From: Palsa-1392 sp036490335
GTDB taxonomy: Bacteria; Verrucomicrobiota; Verrucomicrobiia; Chthoniobacterales; UBA10450
Direction: 5' to 3'
DNA length: 64,000 nucleotides
Assembly: GCA_036490335.1 (NCBI GenBank)
Contig: DASXEB010000022.1
Span: 1-64,000, forward strand
Made by a program: the position numbers and the translations under genes. This document shows positions 8,564 through 17,041 of this stretch, one piece after another (within the stretch, counting starts at the first letter, position 1; every line of letters begins with the position of its first letter). The notes under the pieces are model-generated. The model ran no database searches. It was not told the origin of the DNA and saw only the letters and a program-made list of their open reading frames with translations.

Positions 8564-8935
8564 TTATTTTTTCCAATCGAGCGCGCCTTTTTTCAGCGCG
8601 TAAACGTAGCCGACCATGAGGATGGAGACGAAGCTGAGCATGCTCCAAAGAACGACGTGGCTGTGCGCGATCATCTCGCGATAAACCACCGCCCAAGGAT
8701 ACATGAAGACGATCTCGAGATCGAAAAGGATGAAGAGCATCGCGACGAGGTAAAACTTGACGCTGAAGCGCGGCTGCGCCTCGCCTTGCGCGATCATCCC
8801 GCATTCGTAGGCGGAATCTTTCGTGCGCGTGCGCACGCCGGTTTTGCCGAGGAGCACGCTCACGACCAACGCGCCGACGGCGAATCCGACCGCGACGACG
8901 ATCTGCAAAAGAATGGGGATGTATTCGCGGGCCAT
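8564..8935 (-). CDS. nuoA: NADH-quinone oxidoreductase subunit A
   Basis: The 123-residue membrane protein has three transmembrane helices (about residues 5-28, 62-84 and 91-113) and the conserved NuoA signature SAYECGMIAQGEAQPRFSVKFY followed by FILFDLEIVFMYPW. NuoA is a small membrane-arm subunit of respiratory complex I, next to the quinone site. The start MAREYIP is the only sensible one. No other nuo genes flank it: upstream is an unrelated small gene and downstream the Dabb gene. Either this is a stand-alone nuoA with the rest of complex I elsewhere, or a second copy. Confidence 0.97.
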   Translation of the reverse strand: MAREYIPILLQIVVAVGFAVGALVVSVLLGKTGVRTRTKDSAYECGMIAQGEAQPRFSVKFYLVAMLFILFDLEIVFMYPWAVVYREMIAHSHVVLWSMLSFVSILMVGYVYALKKGALDWKK

Positions 8936-8962
8936 GCTGGAAAATGGCGTCGCGCGCGTCAG

Positions 8963-9280
8963 TTATCGCGCGATGGCCGTCGGCACGTGCCCGTTTGGCG
9001 GGAGCAACGCCTTCGCCAGAGCGGACGGCAAACCCTTGTATTTCTTGCCGGTCTTCTTGACCATTCCGCGCGCGACGAGGTTTTGCAGTTTTTCGTAAGC
9101 GCGCAGGCGCAGCATTTCCTCGCCCCCGCTGGCCGCGTTTCGGGCGCGGAGATTCTCATGCAGAATCTCGAAGAGCTGTTTGAATTCGAAGGAAGTGCGT
9201 CGGGAAAGGACCGCAACCAACTCTTCCGTCACCAAATCGGGGACGCGACGTGAGAATGCGTTCTTTTTTAGGATGGCCAT
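8963..9280 (-). CDS. Small basic protein of unknown function
   Basis: The 105-residue product (MAILKKNAFSRRVPDLVTEEL) is basic and probably soluble and helical, with a central SFEFKQLFEILHENLRAR and a segment RLRAYEKLQNLVARGMVKKTGKKYKG that could be a small winged-helix-like DNA-binding fold. An alternative in-frame start at 9289 adds three residues. It lies 27 bp upstream of nuoA on the same strand and may be co-transcribed. I recognise no family; a DNA-binding role is only suggested by the basic, winged-helix-like C-terminal half. Confidence 0.7.
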   Translation of the reverse strand: MAILKKNAFSRRVPDLVTEELVAVLSRRTSFEFKQLFEILHENLRARNAASGGEEMLRLRAYEKLQNLVARGMVKKTGKKYKGLPSALAKALLPPNGHVPTAIAR

Positions 9281-9384
9281 AGGGCGCACACGATACCATG
9301 TTTCGGGAAAATCGCAGCAGTTTTCTCAACTCTTTCGCTGCGTAAGGGAATTGCGGGCGACAAGTCGCGCGGGACGATCCGTCT

Positions 9385-11199
9385 CTATGGCGTCGGCGAA
9401 ACGCTGGGAGTCGGCGTCGGCGTCGCGGTCGACGGCACCGTCAGGCTCGGCGCAAGTTTGCCGATAAGTCCATTCCCGGCGCCGAGGCTCTTGTGAAAAT
9501 TAACGTAGAGCGCTCCGACCGATCCCGCGCCGACGAAGACGGCCTGATTGAAGGTGATCGGCCCGGTCGATTCGGTCAGGTAACCGCCGCTCGTGTAGCG
9601 CTGCGACATTACGATCGGCGACAAATGCTTCGGGATGTCGTCCGCGGGTGGAAGCTGCGAGGCGTTCAACTTGCTGTTGAGCGAACGATTGAATGTCGCC
9701 GCGAGCAAAAGCATCGGCCGCACCGTCGCGTCGGCGCGCTCGAAAATCATCCGTGTGTCGACGTAGCTGAAGGCCGTGTCCGGTTTCGCGACAGTTCCGC
9801 TCGCCTCGCGAAATGCGCGGGAGGCGGCAAGCGTTTCGCCTGCGGGAGGTTTTTCGAGCAGCGCCGTTTCGACCGCGCCGGCATCCGTGCTCACGACCAG
9901 TTTTTTCTCGGAGAGCGCGATCGTAAATGCGATCGGCGCAAAAGTGCCGAGGCTCGGCAAAGTATAAAACGTGATCCCATCCTTCTCCGACCGCGTCCAC
10001 GATTCGCTCTCCGTCTGCGCCGAAGCGAGCGCGTCGATGATTTTTTTCGCGCGCGCAGGATCCTTCACCGTCATCGTCGCGAGAACGCTCGGCCAGCGCG
10101 TCGCCGGCGGCCATTGGCCGATCCATTCGAGCTCGTCGCCAAAAGCCGCCCGAAAATCGGCCGTGGAAATTCCCAGCCTAACGAGTGTGGCCGAGAACCG
10201 CGTCAGAAAAGCGGGCAACGCACCCGCCGCCGCGCCCGCGGCAAGTTGCGAGCCTGAATTCCAATTCGTCAGCGAATCGAAATAGAAAAACGTATTCCCG
10301 CCGGCGGTCGCGAGCGACGGTCGGGTCAGCTTCTTCCCTTCCGCGACCCGCGGCATGACCGCGAAAACGGTCCCCCGCATTTTCCCGTGATCGAAACCGA
10401 GCGTGCCGGCGAGGCCGCGCATTTCGTTCAATTTTTGCAATTGCGCCGAGGCAAAAGTCTGGCCGGTCATCGCCACGACCGGCAGCAGTTTTTGCACAAA
10501 CGGCTGCGGATCGAAGAAAAATGTCGCCGCGTAATCGGTCGGCAGCGGCGCGATCGCGGATTTGAAAGCGTCGCTCTCGCGCAAAGAATCGTGCGTCTGC
10601 GGCGCGCGACGATCGGCGCGATCGATCAGCGCTTGCAACGACGCGACGTTATTAGACACGAAAAACCAGTCGCCGGCGAAAGCGCTCGCGAGCGTGAATT
10701 TGCGCGACGTCATGGTTTCGATTTCGCGCTGGTTGTAAGTGAGCGTCGTGCGCCGGAAAGTCGGGTCGCGCTTCATGAGCGCAGCCCGACGCGCGTCGAT
10801 AAATTCCCGCGCTTTGTCGCCCGAAACGTTGAACCGAAAACCGCCGATCAATTTCGGCTCGTTCGCGTCGATCGAAGTCAGCGCGACAAAACCATTCGTC
10901 GGTTTGAGCTGCAAAAAATCTTCGATCTGCGCCTGCGGCGCGCGATTGTCGCGCCAGGTCGCAAGCGGTTTTTGCAGCCACGCCTGCACCGACGGCTCGC
11001 GCCAGAGCGCGTCGAGATCGCTCGTGTGCCACCGCTCGCGCGCGCGATTGAAATCCGGCACGGCGACGAAAAGGAGGGTCGACTTCGGCAACAATTCCGC
11101 GACCGAAAGCCGGCGATGCGCCTGCTCGATCCGCCAGGCAAACCACAAACCAAACGCGATCGCGAGCGCGAGGAGCACGACCGCCGCTAACTTTTTCAT
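9385..11199 (-). CDS. Large membrane-anchored protein, DUF3352-like, unknown function
   Basis: The 604-residue product has one N-terminal transmembrane segment (MKKLAAVVLLALAIAFGLWFAW begins it) and no other clear helix, so most of it should be periplasmic. It has features seen in DUF3352-type proteins: LLPKSTLLFVAVPDFNRARERW near residue 40, a motif on protein-scale differences (KDPARAKKIIDALA), and repeated FFF/FFYFDS strands. The C-terminus ends in a TPTPTPSVSPTP tail, a low-complexity end common in verrucomicrobial secreted proteins. It is transcribed divergently from the FIST gene with about 80 bp between. The family call is tentative and the function unknown. Confidence 0.75.
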   Translation of the reverse strand: MKKLAAVVLLALAIAFGLWFAWRIEQAHRRLSVAELLPKSTLLFVAVPDFNRARERWHTSDLDALWREPSVQAWLQKPLATWRDNRAPQAQIEDFLQLKPTNGFVALTSIDANEPKLIGGFRFNVSGDKAREFIDARRAALMKRDPTFRRTTLTYNQREIETMTSRKFTLASAFAGDWFFVSNNVASLQALIDRADRRAPQTHDSLRESDAFKSAIAPLPTDYAATFFFDPQPFVQKLLPVVAMTGQTFASAQLQKLNEMRGLAGTLGFDHGKMRGTVFAVMPRVAEGKKLTRPSLATAGGNTFFYFDSLTNWNSGSQLAAGAAAGALPAFLTRFSATLVRLGISTADFRAAFGDELEWIGQWPPATRWPSVLATMTVKDPARAKKIIDALASAQTESESWTRSEKDGITFYTLPSLGTFAPIAFTIALSEKKLVVSTDAGAVETALLEKPPAGETLAASRAFREASGTVAKPDTAFSYVDTRMIFERADATVRPMLLLAATFNRSLNSKLNASQLPPADDIPKHLSPIVMSQRYTSGGYLTESTGPITFNQAVFVGAGSVGALYVNFHKSLGAGNGLIGKLAPSLTVPSTATPTPTPSVSPTP

Positions 11200-11279
11200 C
11201 GGCGAAGTCTCGCATTATTTCCCGCGCCCGCGAGCCGCGATCCATTCGACTTTTGGCCGAGGTTCGACGATTCCATTTC

Positions 11280-12449
11280 ATGCAAGCGTGCGGCGGTTCC
11301 CGGCTTCTTCTCGGCCGATTTCGCGAAAAGGAAGTCGTGAAGGCGGCGGAGGAAGCGCTTGCCGATTGCGGCGGACAACCGAGCTGCGGATTTCTTTTTG
11401 TCTCGGCGGACTGGCTTCCGCAAATCGGCGAAACGCTCGACCTCATTCGTCTGCGCGGCCGCATTCCGCTCCTCATCGGCACGATCGGCAGCGGTCTTAT
11501 CGGGACGCGCCAGGAAGCCGAAGGCGCTTCCGGCATGTCGCTGCTTCTCGTTAGGCTGCCGCAGACCACGCTCACGCCCGTGCTCATCTCCGCCGCGCAA
11601 ATTTCCGAATCGACCGGCCCGGCCTTCTGGCATATGGAAACCGGGCTCGCGCCGGAAGACGTCGATGCCTGGATCATTCTCGCCAATCCATTCGCCACCC
11701 AGCTCGAAACCTGGCTCGCGGAATGGAACATCGCCTATCCGCAGGCGCCGAGCATCGGCGGTCTCGCCAGCGGCGGTCGCGAGCCGGCCGAGCACAAGCT
11801 GATCCTCGACGGCGTCGCGACCGATGCCGCCGTCCTCGCGCTCGCCATTAAAGGCCGGGGCATTCGCACGATCGTGAGCCAGGGTTGCAAGCCGGTCGGC
11901 GAGCCGCTCACGATCACGCGCGCGGAAGAAAATCTGGTTTACGAAATCGGTTCGCGCGCCGCCTATCAGGTTTTGAGCGAAACTTTCAACACCCTGCCCG
12001 CGGACGAAAGAGAGCGCGCCCGCGGCAACCTTTTCGCCGGCCTCGCCGCCTCCGAATATGTCGCCGAGCTGAAGCAGGGCGATTTTCTCATTCGCAATTT
12101 GCTCGGCGCCGACCCGCAGACCGGCGCGGTCGCGGTCGGCGCGCGCGTCCGTACCGGTCAGACGATGCAATTTCAGTTGCGCGACAAACTCACCGCCCAC
12201 AGCGACCTCGTGAAACTCGCGCAACAAAATGGTTGCGGATTCGGCACGCCCTTCGCCTCGCTCGTTTTTTCCTGCAACGGCCGCGGCGAACGTTTTTTCG
12301 GCGTGCCGAGTCACGACGCGGCGACGCTCGCAGAAATTTTCGGCCCGGTGCCAAGCGCCGGACTTTTTTGCAATGGCGAGATCGGGCCGATCGGCGACGC
12401 CAGTTTTCTGCACGGTTACACGGCGTCGATCGCGCTTTTCTGCGAATAG
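11280..12449 (+). CDS. FIST-domain sensory protein (FIST_N + FIST_C)
   Basis: FIST domains bind small ligands in bacterial signal transduction. The 389-residue protein shows the FIST_N pattern (CGFLFVSADW, then PLLIGTIGSGLIG, GGLASGG and GIRTIVSQGCKPVGEPLTIT) and the FIST_C end (NGRGERFFG, then GPVPSAGLFCNGEIGPIG, closing LHGYTASIALF). No transmembrane segment or output domain is fused, so it is a stand-alone cytoplasmic sensor. The ATG at 11280 is chosen; an in-frame TTG at 11253 is possible, and neither has a strong ribosome site. The gene ends 6 bp before three phased copies of the iterated octamer and converges on the recombinase gene. Confidence 0.88.
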   Translation: MQACGGSRLLLGRFREKEVVKAAEEALADCGGQPSCGFLFVSADWLPQIGETLDLIRLRGRIPLLIGTIGSGLIGTRQEAEGASGMSLLLVRLPQTTLTPVLISAAQISESTGPAFWHMETGLAPEDVDAWIILANPFATQLETWLAEWNIAYPQAPSIGGLASGGREPAEHKLILDGVATDAAVLALAIKGRGIRTIVSQGCKPVGEPLTITRAEENLVYEIGSRAAYQVLSETFNTLPADERERARGNLFAGLAASEYVAELKQGDFLIRNLLGADPQTGAVAVGARVRTGQTMQFQLRDKLTAHSDLVKLAQQNGCGFGTPFASLVFSCNGRGERFFGVPSHDAATLAEIFGPVPSAGLFCNGEIGPIGDASFLHGYTASIALFCE

Positions 12450-12454
12450 CTGCT

Positions 12455-12488
12455 CGTTAGGCGAAGTCGTTAGGCTGGCTCGTTAGGC
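12455..12488. repeat. Three CGTTAGGC copies phased at 13 bp between convergent genes
   Basis: Exact copies start at 12455, 12468 and 12481, each 13 bp after the last and all in the same orientation. They occupy the whole space between the FIST stop and the end of the recombinase gene; the third copy supplies the recombinase TAA stop on the minus strand. There is no hairpin, so a terminator role is not obvious. Confidence 0.95.
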
Positions 12489-13379
12489 GCGGGGATGGAA
12501 TTTGTGGTGAACGGCCTTGAGCCGCTGCTGATCGACGTGGGTGTAAATTTGCGTCGTCGCGATGTCGGCGTGACCGAGCAATTCCTGGATGATGCGCAAA
12601 TCGGCGCCGTTGCTCAGCAAATGCGTGGCGAAACTGTGCCGCAAAAGATGCGGGTAAATATTTGTCTCCAAACCGGAGCGGCGCGCGATCGCTTTTACGA
12701 TCTGCCAGATGCGCGTGGTCGTGAGGCGCGTGCCGCGGACGGAAAGGAAAATTTCGCTGCCGCTTTTTCGCCTAACGAGTCGTGGGCGCTCGCGCGCGAA
12801 ATAATTTTCGAGTGCGACGCAGGCTTTTTTTCCAACGGGCACGAGCCGGGTCTTGTTGCCTTTGCCGGTGACGCGGATCATTCCGCTTTCCAGGTCGAGG
12901 TTCTCGAGTTTCGCATTCGCCAGTTCGGAAATACGGAGCCCGCTCGCGTAAAGCAGCTCGATCAGCGCCCGATCCCGCAAACCAAGCGGCACTTTTGTAT
13001 CGACGCTTTCAAGCAATTGCTCGACCTGCAACTCATTCAAAGTTTCCGGCAGATAACGTTCGATCCGCGGAAGGTTCAACGACTCGGTCGGATCGCGCCT
13101 GACGAATCCGCGAGCGACGCCGAACCGGAAAAAGATTTTGAGCGCGACGACGATTAGTTTAATCGAGGCGGCGGCGAGGCCGCTTCGTTTGCGCGCGAGC
13201 AGATATTCGCTGATCAACGGCAGACAGACGTCGCGCGCGCGCGTGATTTTCTTGCGTTGCGCGCACCAGCGGGCGAATTCGCCTAACGAGCGCTGGGTCG
13301 AAAGCTGGTAATTTTCCGAGAGCCCGCGCTCGACCGCGAGGAAGCGAATGAAGGCGTCGATCTCTTCTTCCACCATCAT
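12483..13379 (-). CDS. xerD: Tyrosine recombinase XerD
   Basis: Site-specific recombinase that, with XerC, resolves chromosome dimers at dif. The 298 residues match the family length. The N-terminal SAM-like core-binding domain (about 1-95) is followed by the catalytic domain with the full set of residues: Arg in ASGLRISEL, Lys in TGKGNKTRLVP, HxxR in HLLRHSFATHLLSNGADL, His/Trp position in LGHADIATTQIY and the Tyr nucleophile in IYTHV. The ATG at 13379 gives the usual start (MVEEEIDAFIRFLAVERGLS). I call it XerD rather than a mobile integrase because of length, sequence style and an ordinary neighbourhood; XerC cannot be excluded. It is divergent from the UVR gene. Confidence 0.92.
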   Translation of the reverse strand: MMVEEEIDAFIRFLAVERGLSENYQLSTQRSLGEFARWCAQRKKITRARDVCLPLISEYLLARKRSGLAAASIKLIVVALKIFFRFGVARGFVRRDPTESLNLPRIERYLPETLNELQVEQLLESVDTKVPLGLRDRALIELLYASGLRISELANAKLENLDLESGMIRVTGKGNKTRLVPVGKKACVALENYFARERPRLVRRKSGSEIFLSVRGTRLTTTRIWQIVKAIARRSGLETNIYPHLLRHSFATHLLSNGADLRIIQELLGHADIATTQIYTHVDQQRLKAVHHKFHPRA

Positions 13380-13469
13380 GCCATCTCGCGTGCGCCGCGC
13401 GCGCGCAAGCCCAAAGCAGGCCCGCGGTCGCGTTGACAAAGCGGAGGTGAACTCGATTGTTTCTGTGAC

Positions 13470-14231
13470 ATGAGCCTCGATCTCAACTCGCTTTTACAAG
13501 ATTGGCCGCACGAAAACGGCACGATTAAAGTCCGCAAAGTTCCCGGCCTCGATGGCCGCGAAAAATTGCAATTGCGCATCGATCTCGGCCTCCTCCAGAT
13601 GGAGATGGATGGTCGTCCCGACGGCGCCCGACCGCACAATTGCGAGTCGCTCCTTGCTTATCATCAGCGCCGCGCCGCGCGTGCGGAAGAGCGCGGCCAT
13701 GAGTACGAGTTGACGCCGGAGCAATGCGGCGAGCTGCAGCAGGAGGGAATCCAATATTACCATCGTTATTTGAGTCTTTTTCAAATCGACGATTACGCCG
13801 GGGTGGTGCGCGATACGCAGCGCAATCTCGATCTTTTCAGCTTCGTCGATGACCATTCGAATCGCGATGATCTGGTCTCAAGTTTCCAGCAATTTCGCCC
13901 CTACGTGCTGATGATGAACACGCGTGCGAAAGTCTCGATTCTGCTCGCGGACGGCCAGTTTGCCGACGCGATTCGCGGGATCGAAACCGGTCGCGAGCGG
14001 ATCAGCGAATTTTATCAGCAGTCGTCATTTCCGGAAATGGAAGCGAAGAGTTCCGAGATCGCGTTTCTCGATGAATGGCTCGACGAAGTGCGCGCGAAAC
14101 GGCCACTCTCGAAACTGGAAGTGATGGAGCGCGAAATGGACCGCGCGGTCGCGGGCGAACGCTACGAACGCGCGGCGGAATTGCGCGACGCGATTCGCAA
14201 TTTCAAATCGCGTCCCGAGGTCGGCAATTGA
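13470..14231 (+). CDS. UVR-motif protein of unknown function
   Basis: The 253-residue product ends in a UvrB/UvrC-type motif (MDRAVAGERYERAAELRDAIRNF, about residues 225-247), the short helical hairpin by which UvrB and UvrC meet and which also occurs in regulators such as McsA. The rest (MSLDLNSLLQDWPHENGTIKVRK, then QMEMDGRPDGARPHNCESLL) is soluble and recalls conserved planctomycete and verrucomicrobial proteins with a TPR-like middle (YYHRYLSLFQIDDYAGVVRDTQRNLDLF). The motif suggests protein-protein contact; DNA repair is not implied. It is followed 7 bp later by the sulfite-oxidase-like gene. Confidence 0.85.
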   Translation: MSLDLNSLLQDWPHENGTIKVRKVPGLDGREKLQLRIDLGLLQMEMDGRPDGARPHNCESLLAYHQRRAARAEERGHEYELTPEQCGELQQEGIQYYHRYLSLFQIDDYAGVVRDTQRNLDLFSFVDDHSNRDDLVSSFQQFRPYVLMMNTRAKVSILLADGQFADAIRGIETGRERISEFYQQSSFPEMEAKSSEIAFLDEWLDEVRAKRPLSKLEVMEREMDRAVAGERYERAAELRDAIRNFKSRPEVGN

Positions 14232-14238
14232 CCTCATC

Positions 14239-14880
14239 GTGGCGAGTCCCGATCCGAGCCTGATCGAACGCAAGGAACGCTGGGCGCGCAAAATGAGCGG
14301 GCGCGCGAAGCCGCTGGCGCGCTCGGAAAACCGGCTGCCGCCCGGGCAACATTTAACCAACGGGTTTCCTGTTCTCGATCTCGGCATCCGGCCGGAGATT
14401 TCGTTAGGCGAATGGCGGCTCGAAGTCGGCGGCGCGGTCGAGCTGCCGCGCATTTTCACTTGGGAAGAATTCGACGCGCTGCCGCAATTTGAGGACGTGA
14501 GCGATTTCCATTGCGTCACGACCTGGAGCAAATTCGATTGTCGCTGGAGTGGCGTCGCTTTTTTCACTCTCGTCGATCTCGTCAGGCCAAAAGCGGAGGC
14601 GAAGCATGTGCTCTTCACGAGTTACGACGGCTACTCGACGAATGTCAGCCTAACGAGCTGCCTCGACGACGACGCGCTCGTCGCGACGCGTTTCGACGGC
14701 CAGCCGATCGCGCGCGAACACGGCGGCCCGGCCCGCGTCATTATTCCAAAACTTTACGCCTGGAAAGGCGCGAAGTTCGTTAGGCAAATTGAATTCTCGG
14801 TCGAAGACAAGCCCGGTTTCTGGGAAGTGCGCGGCTACAGCAACACCGCCGATCCCTGGACAGAAGACCGGTTTTCGTGA
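14239..14880 (+). CDS. Sulfite-oxidase-like molybdopterin oxidoreductase
   Basis: The 213-residue protein is a short member of the oxidoreductase molybdopterin-binding family (PF00174), like B. subtilis YuiH. Visible are GIRPEISLGEWRLEVGG, WEEFDALPQ, DFHCVTTWSKFDCRWSGV (the Cys is the molybdenum ligand in the family), HGGPARVIIPKLYAWKGAKFV and FWEVRGYSNTADPW. No signal peptide is seen, so it is presumably cytoplasmic and contains only the Moco domain; the partner that accepts electrons is unknown. The start is GTG at 14239, 7 bp after the UVR gene stop, and the gene overlaps the next start (GTGA). Confidence 0.92.
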   Translation: MASPDPSLIERKERWARKMSGRAKPLARSENRLPPGQHLTNGFPVLDLGIRPEISLGEWRLEVGGAVELPRIFTWEEFDALPQFEDVSDFHCVTTWSKFDCRWSGVAFFTLVDLVRPKAEAKHVLFTSYDGYSTNVSLTSCLDDDALVATRFDGQPIAREHGGPARVIIPKLYAWKGAKFVRQIEFSVEDKPGFWEVRGYSNTADPWTEDRFS

Positions 14881-15842
14881 ACGAAGCCGCACCTGCGCCG
14901 CGCAAGCTTGCGATCGTCGTCGCCTTCGCCGCGCTCTATCTCATCTGGGGCTCGACTTATCTCGCCATCCGTTTTGCGATCGCGACCATCCCGCCGCTGC
15001 TCATGGCCGGCGCGCGATTTCTTCTCGCCGGACTCATCATGTATGCGATCGCGCGCCGGCAAGGGCGCGAGCGCTCATCGTTAGGCGAATGGCGGACGGC
15101 CTTCATCATCGGCACGTGTCTGATTTTTGTTGGAAACGGCGGCGTGACTGTTTCCGAACAATGGGTCGCGTCCGGTCTCGCCTCGCTGCTCGTCGCGACG
15201 GTGCCGATTTACATCGCGCTTCTCGGGTGGCTGAGCGGCACCGCGCCGCGACCGCGGCCGCTCGTTTTTCTCGGTCTCGCCGGCGGATTTGTCGGCGTCG
15301 GAATTTTAGTGGGACCGGCGCTGACGGCGAGGCCGGGAGATAATTTGCATCACGTCGGCGCGGGCATGCTCGTGCTGCTTTTCGCATCGTTAGTCTGGTC
15401 GATCGGCTCGCTTTATTCGCGGCGCACGCATCACTCGACTTCGCCATTTCTCTCCTCGGCGCAGACGATGCTCTGCGGCGGCGCGCTCACTTTTTTCGCC
15501 GGGATCGCGAGCGGAGAAGCGCGTGGATTTTCGCTGCGACAGATCACGCCATTGTCGTTAGGCGCGTTTGTTTATCTTGTCTTGGTCGGCGCGATCATCG
15601 GTTACACGGCCTACATTTGGTTGCTGCGTTATTGCGATCCGGCAAAGGTCGCGACTTACGCCTACGTCAATCCGGTGGTCGCGGTCGCGCTCGGGGCACT
15701 TTTCGCCGGCGAACAATTGAGCGCGCGGACCGCGCTCGCGGCGGCAATCATTATCGGCTCGGTCGCGCTCGTGATCACGGCGCAGCAACGGAAAGAAAAG
15801 CCCGGCGCGCGTCTCTCACCTGTAGTTGCACAATCGAATTAA
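14877..15842 (+). CDS. EamA/DMT-superfamily transporter (YedA-like)
   Basis: A 321-residue inner-membrane protein with ten predicted helices in two EamA repeats. The start of the first repeat, AALYLIWGSTYLAIRFAI, and GARFLLAG are typical of the YedA/RhaT-type exporters; the second repeat opens at about residue 160 (ASLVWSIGSLYSRR) and ends near YVNPVVAVALGALFAGEQL, the conserved last part. The start GTG overlaps the stop of the molybdopterin enzyme. DMT transporters move amino acids, sugars or drugs out of or into the cell; the substrate cannot be told here. Confidence 0.93.
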   Translation: MNEAAPAPRKLAIVVAFAALYLIWGSTYLAIRFAIATIPPLLMAGARFLLAGLIMYAIARRQGRERSSLGEWRTAFIIGTCLIFVGNGGVTVSEQWVASGLASLLVATVPIYIALLGWLSGTAPRPRPLVFLGLAGGFVGVGILVGPALTARPGDNLHHVGAGMLVLLFASLVWSIGSLYSRRTHHSTSPFLSSAQTMLCGGALTFFAGIASGEARGFSLRQITPLSLGAFVYLVLVGAIIGYTAYIWLLRYCDPAKVATYAYVNPVVAVALGALFAGEQLSARTALAAAIIIGSVALVITAQQRKEKPGARLSPVVAQSN

Positions 15843-15865
15843 AAACGGCTAATAAGTCGGAGTTG

Positions 15866-17026
15866 ATGAAACCGGAAGATGCGAAAACCATCGCCGCGCT
15901 GCAGGCGAACTGGCGCGCGGAGCGCGAGACCGCGCTCGTTTATCGCGATCTTGCGGCCGGCGAAGCGGACGAAAAGCGGCGCGGCATTTTGTTGCGGATG
16001 GCGGAGGCGGAGGAACGGCACGCGCTGCGTTGGGAAAAAAAATTGCATGAGCTCGGCGCGGCGCCGCCGGTTTTGAAAAATGATTTTCGCCGGCGATTCA
16101 ATCGCTGGTGGAATCGCGCGGCCGGCGCCGACATCGCGATTCGCCGGATGGAAGCGGCGGAAGATCGCGACAAGGAACGCTACGAAGCGCAGCGCGCCGC
16201 CGGTTTCGGCGACGGCGAAGAGGAAGAGGAATTTTTGCGCAAGACCGCGCTCGAGGAAAAAGCACACTCGCGCATTTTGAATACGATGGCGCCGCCATCG
16301 TTAGGCCCGAAAGGTTTGCTCGACACGATTCTGAAACGCGAACGCTGGCACGGTCGCGGCGGCGGCTGGGTCGCGGATGCGATTTACGGCGCGAACGATG
16401 GCCTCGGCGCAGTTTTCGGCATCGTCTCGGGCGTGGCCGGCGCGACCTCGAATCAGCAGCATTATATTCTCATTTCCGGTCTCGCCGGGATGATGGCGTC
16501 GACACTTTCGATGGGCGCCGGTTCTTATCTCGCGAATAAAAGCGAGCGGGAAATTTACGAAGCCGAGATCGCGCGTGAAAAGGCCGAGGTGGAAGAAAAT
16601 CCCGAGGAAGAAATCGAAGAGATGGCGCTCTTTTATCAGTTGCAGGGTTTCGCGCCGGACGAGGCACAGCGCATGGCCGAGCGTCTCGCGGAACAGCCCG
16701 AGCAAATGGTGCAGGCGATGGCGCAAAGCGAGCTCGGTCTCTCGCAACATCATTTTCCCAATCAATGGACCTCGGCGTTTTCCGCCGCGCTCTCGACTGC
16801 GGTCGGCGCGTTCATCCCGATCGTGCCATTTTTTTTCATGAACGGCCTCGACGCTGTCATCGCCGCGTTCGTCGTCAGCATTCTCGCGCACTTCGCGATT
16901 GGCGCCGGCAAATCGCTCATCACGATTCGCTCGTGGTGGGCGTCGGGCCTGGAAATGACGATGGTCGGTGTGCTCGAGGCTGCGGTCACTTACAGTCTCG
17001 GACTCGCCTTCGGAGCTTTCGGTTAG
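15866..17026 (+). CDS. MbfA-like iron exporter: ferritin-like domain plus VIT1/CCC1
   Basis: The 386-residue protein joins an N-terminal ferritin-like (rubrerythrin) diiron domain (residues 1-145, with ExxH pairs in AEAEERHALRWEKK and TALEEKAHSRIL) to a VIT1/CCC1 membrane domain (about 165-386: WVADAIYGANDGLGAVFGIVSGVAGA, then MGAGSYLANKSEREIYE, and four or more helices). This is the layout of MbfA, which exports Fe2+ and protects against iron and peroxide stress. The ATG at 15866 has GGAG just upstream. An Irr or Fur-type operator was looked for upstream and not seen. Its stop TAG lies inside a variant octamer (GGTTAGGC). Confidence 0.92.
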   Translation: MKPEDAKTIAALQANWRAERETALVYRDLAAGEADEKRRGILLRMAEAEERHALRWEKKLHELGAAPPVLKNDFRRRFNRWWNRAAGADIAIRRMEAAEDRDKERYEAQRAAGFGDGEEEEEFLRKTALEEKAHSRILNTMAPPSLGPKGLLDTILKRERWHGRGGGWVADAIYGANDGLGAVFGIVSGVAGATSNQQHYILISGLAGMMASTLSMGAGSYLANKSEREIYEAEIAREKAEVEENPEEEIEEMALFYQLQGFAPDEAQRMAERLAEQPEQMVQAMAQSELGLSQHHFPNQWTSAFSAALSTAVGAFIPIVPFFFMNGLDAVIAAFVVSILAHFAIGAGKSLITIRSWWASGLEMTMVGVLEAAVTYSLGLAFGAFG

Positions 17027-17041
17027 GCATCGTTAGGCAAA

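Noticed and set aside
11196..12413. 405-codon antisense frame over the FIST gene
   Set aside because: Typical high-GC shadow; lacks domains, whereas the + frame has clear FIST motifs.
12455..12488. dif site or terminator next to xerD
   Set aside because: No 28-bp dif-like inverted arms and no hairpin; only three direct octamers.
15820..15866. Fur or Irr box before the iron exporter
   Set aside because: No palindrome resembling either consensus is visible.
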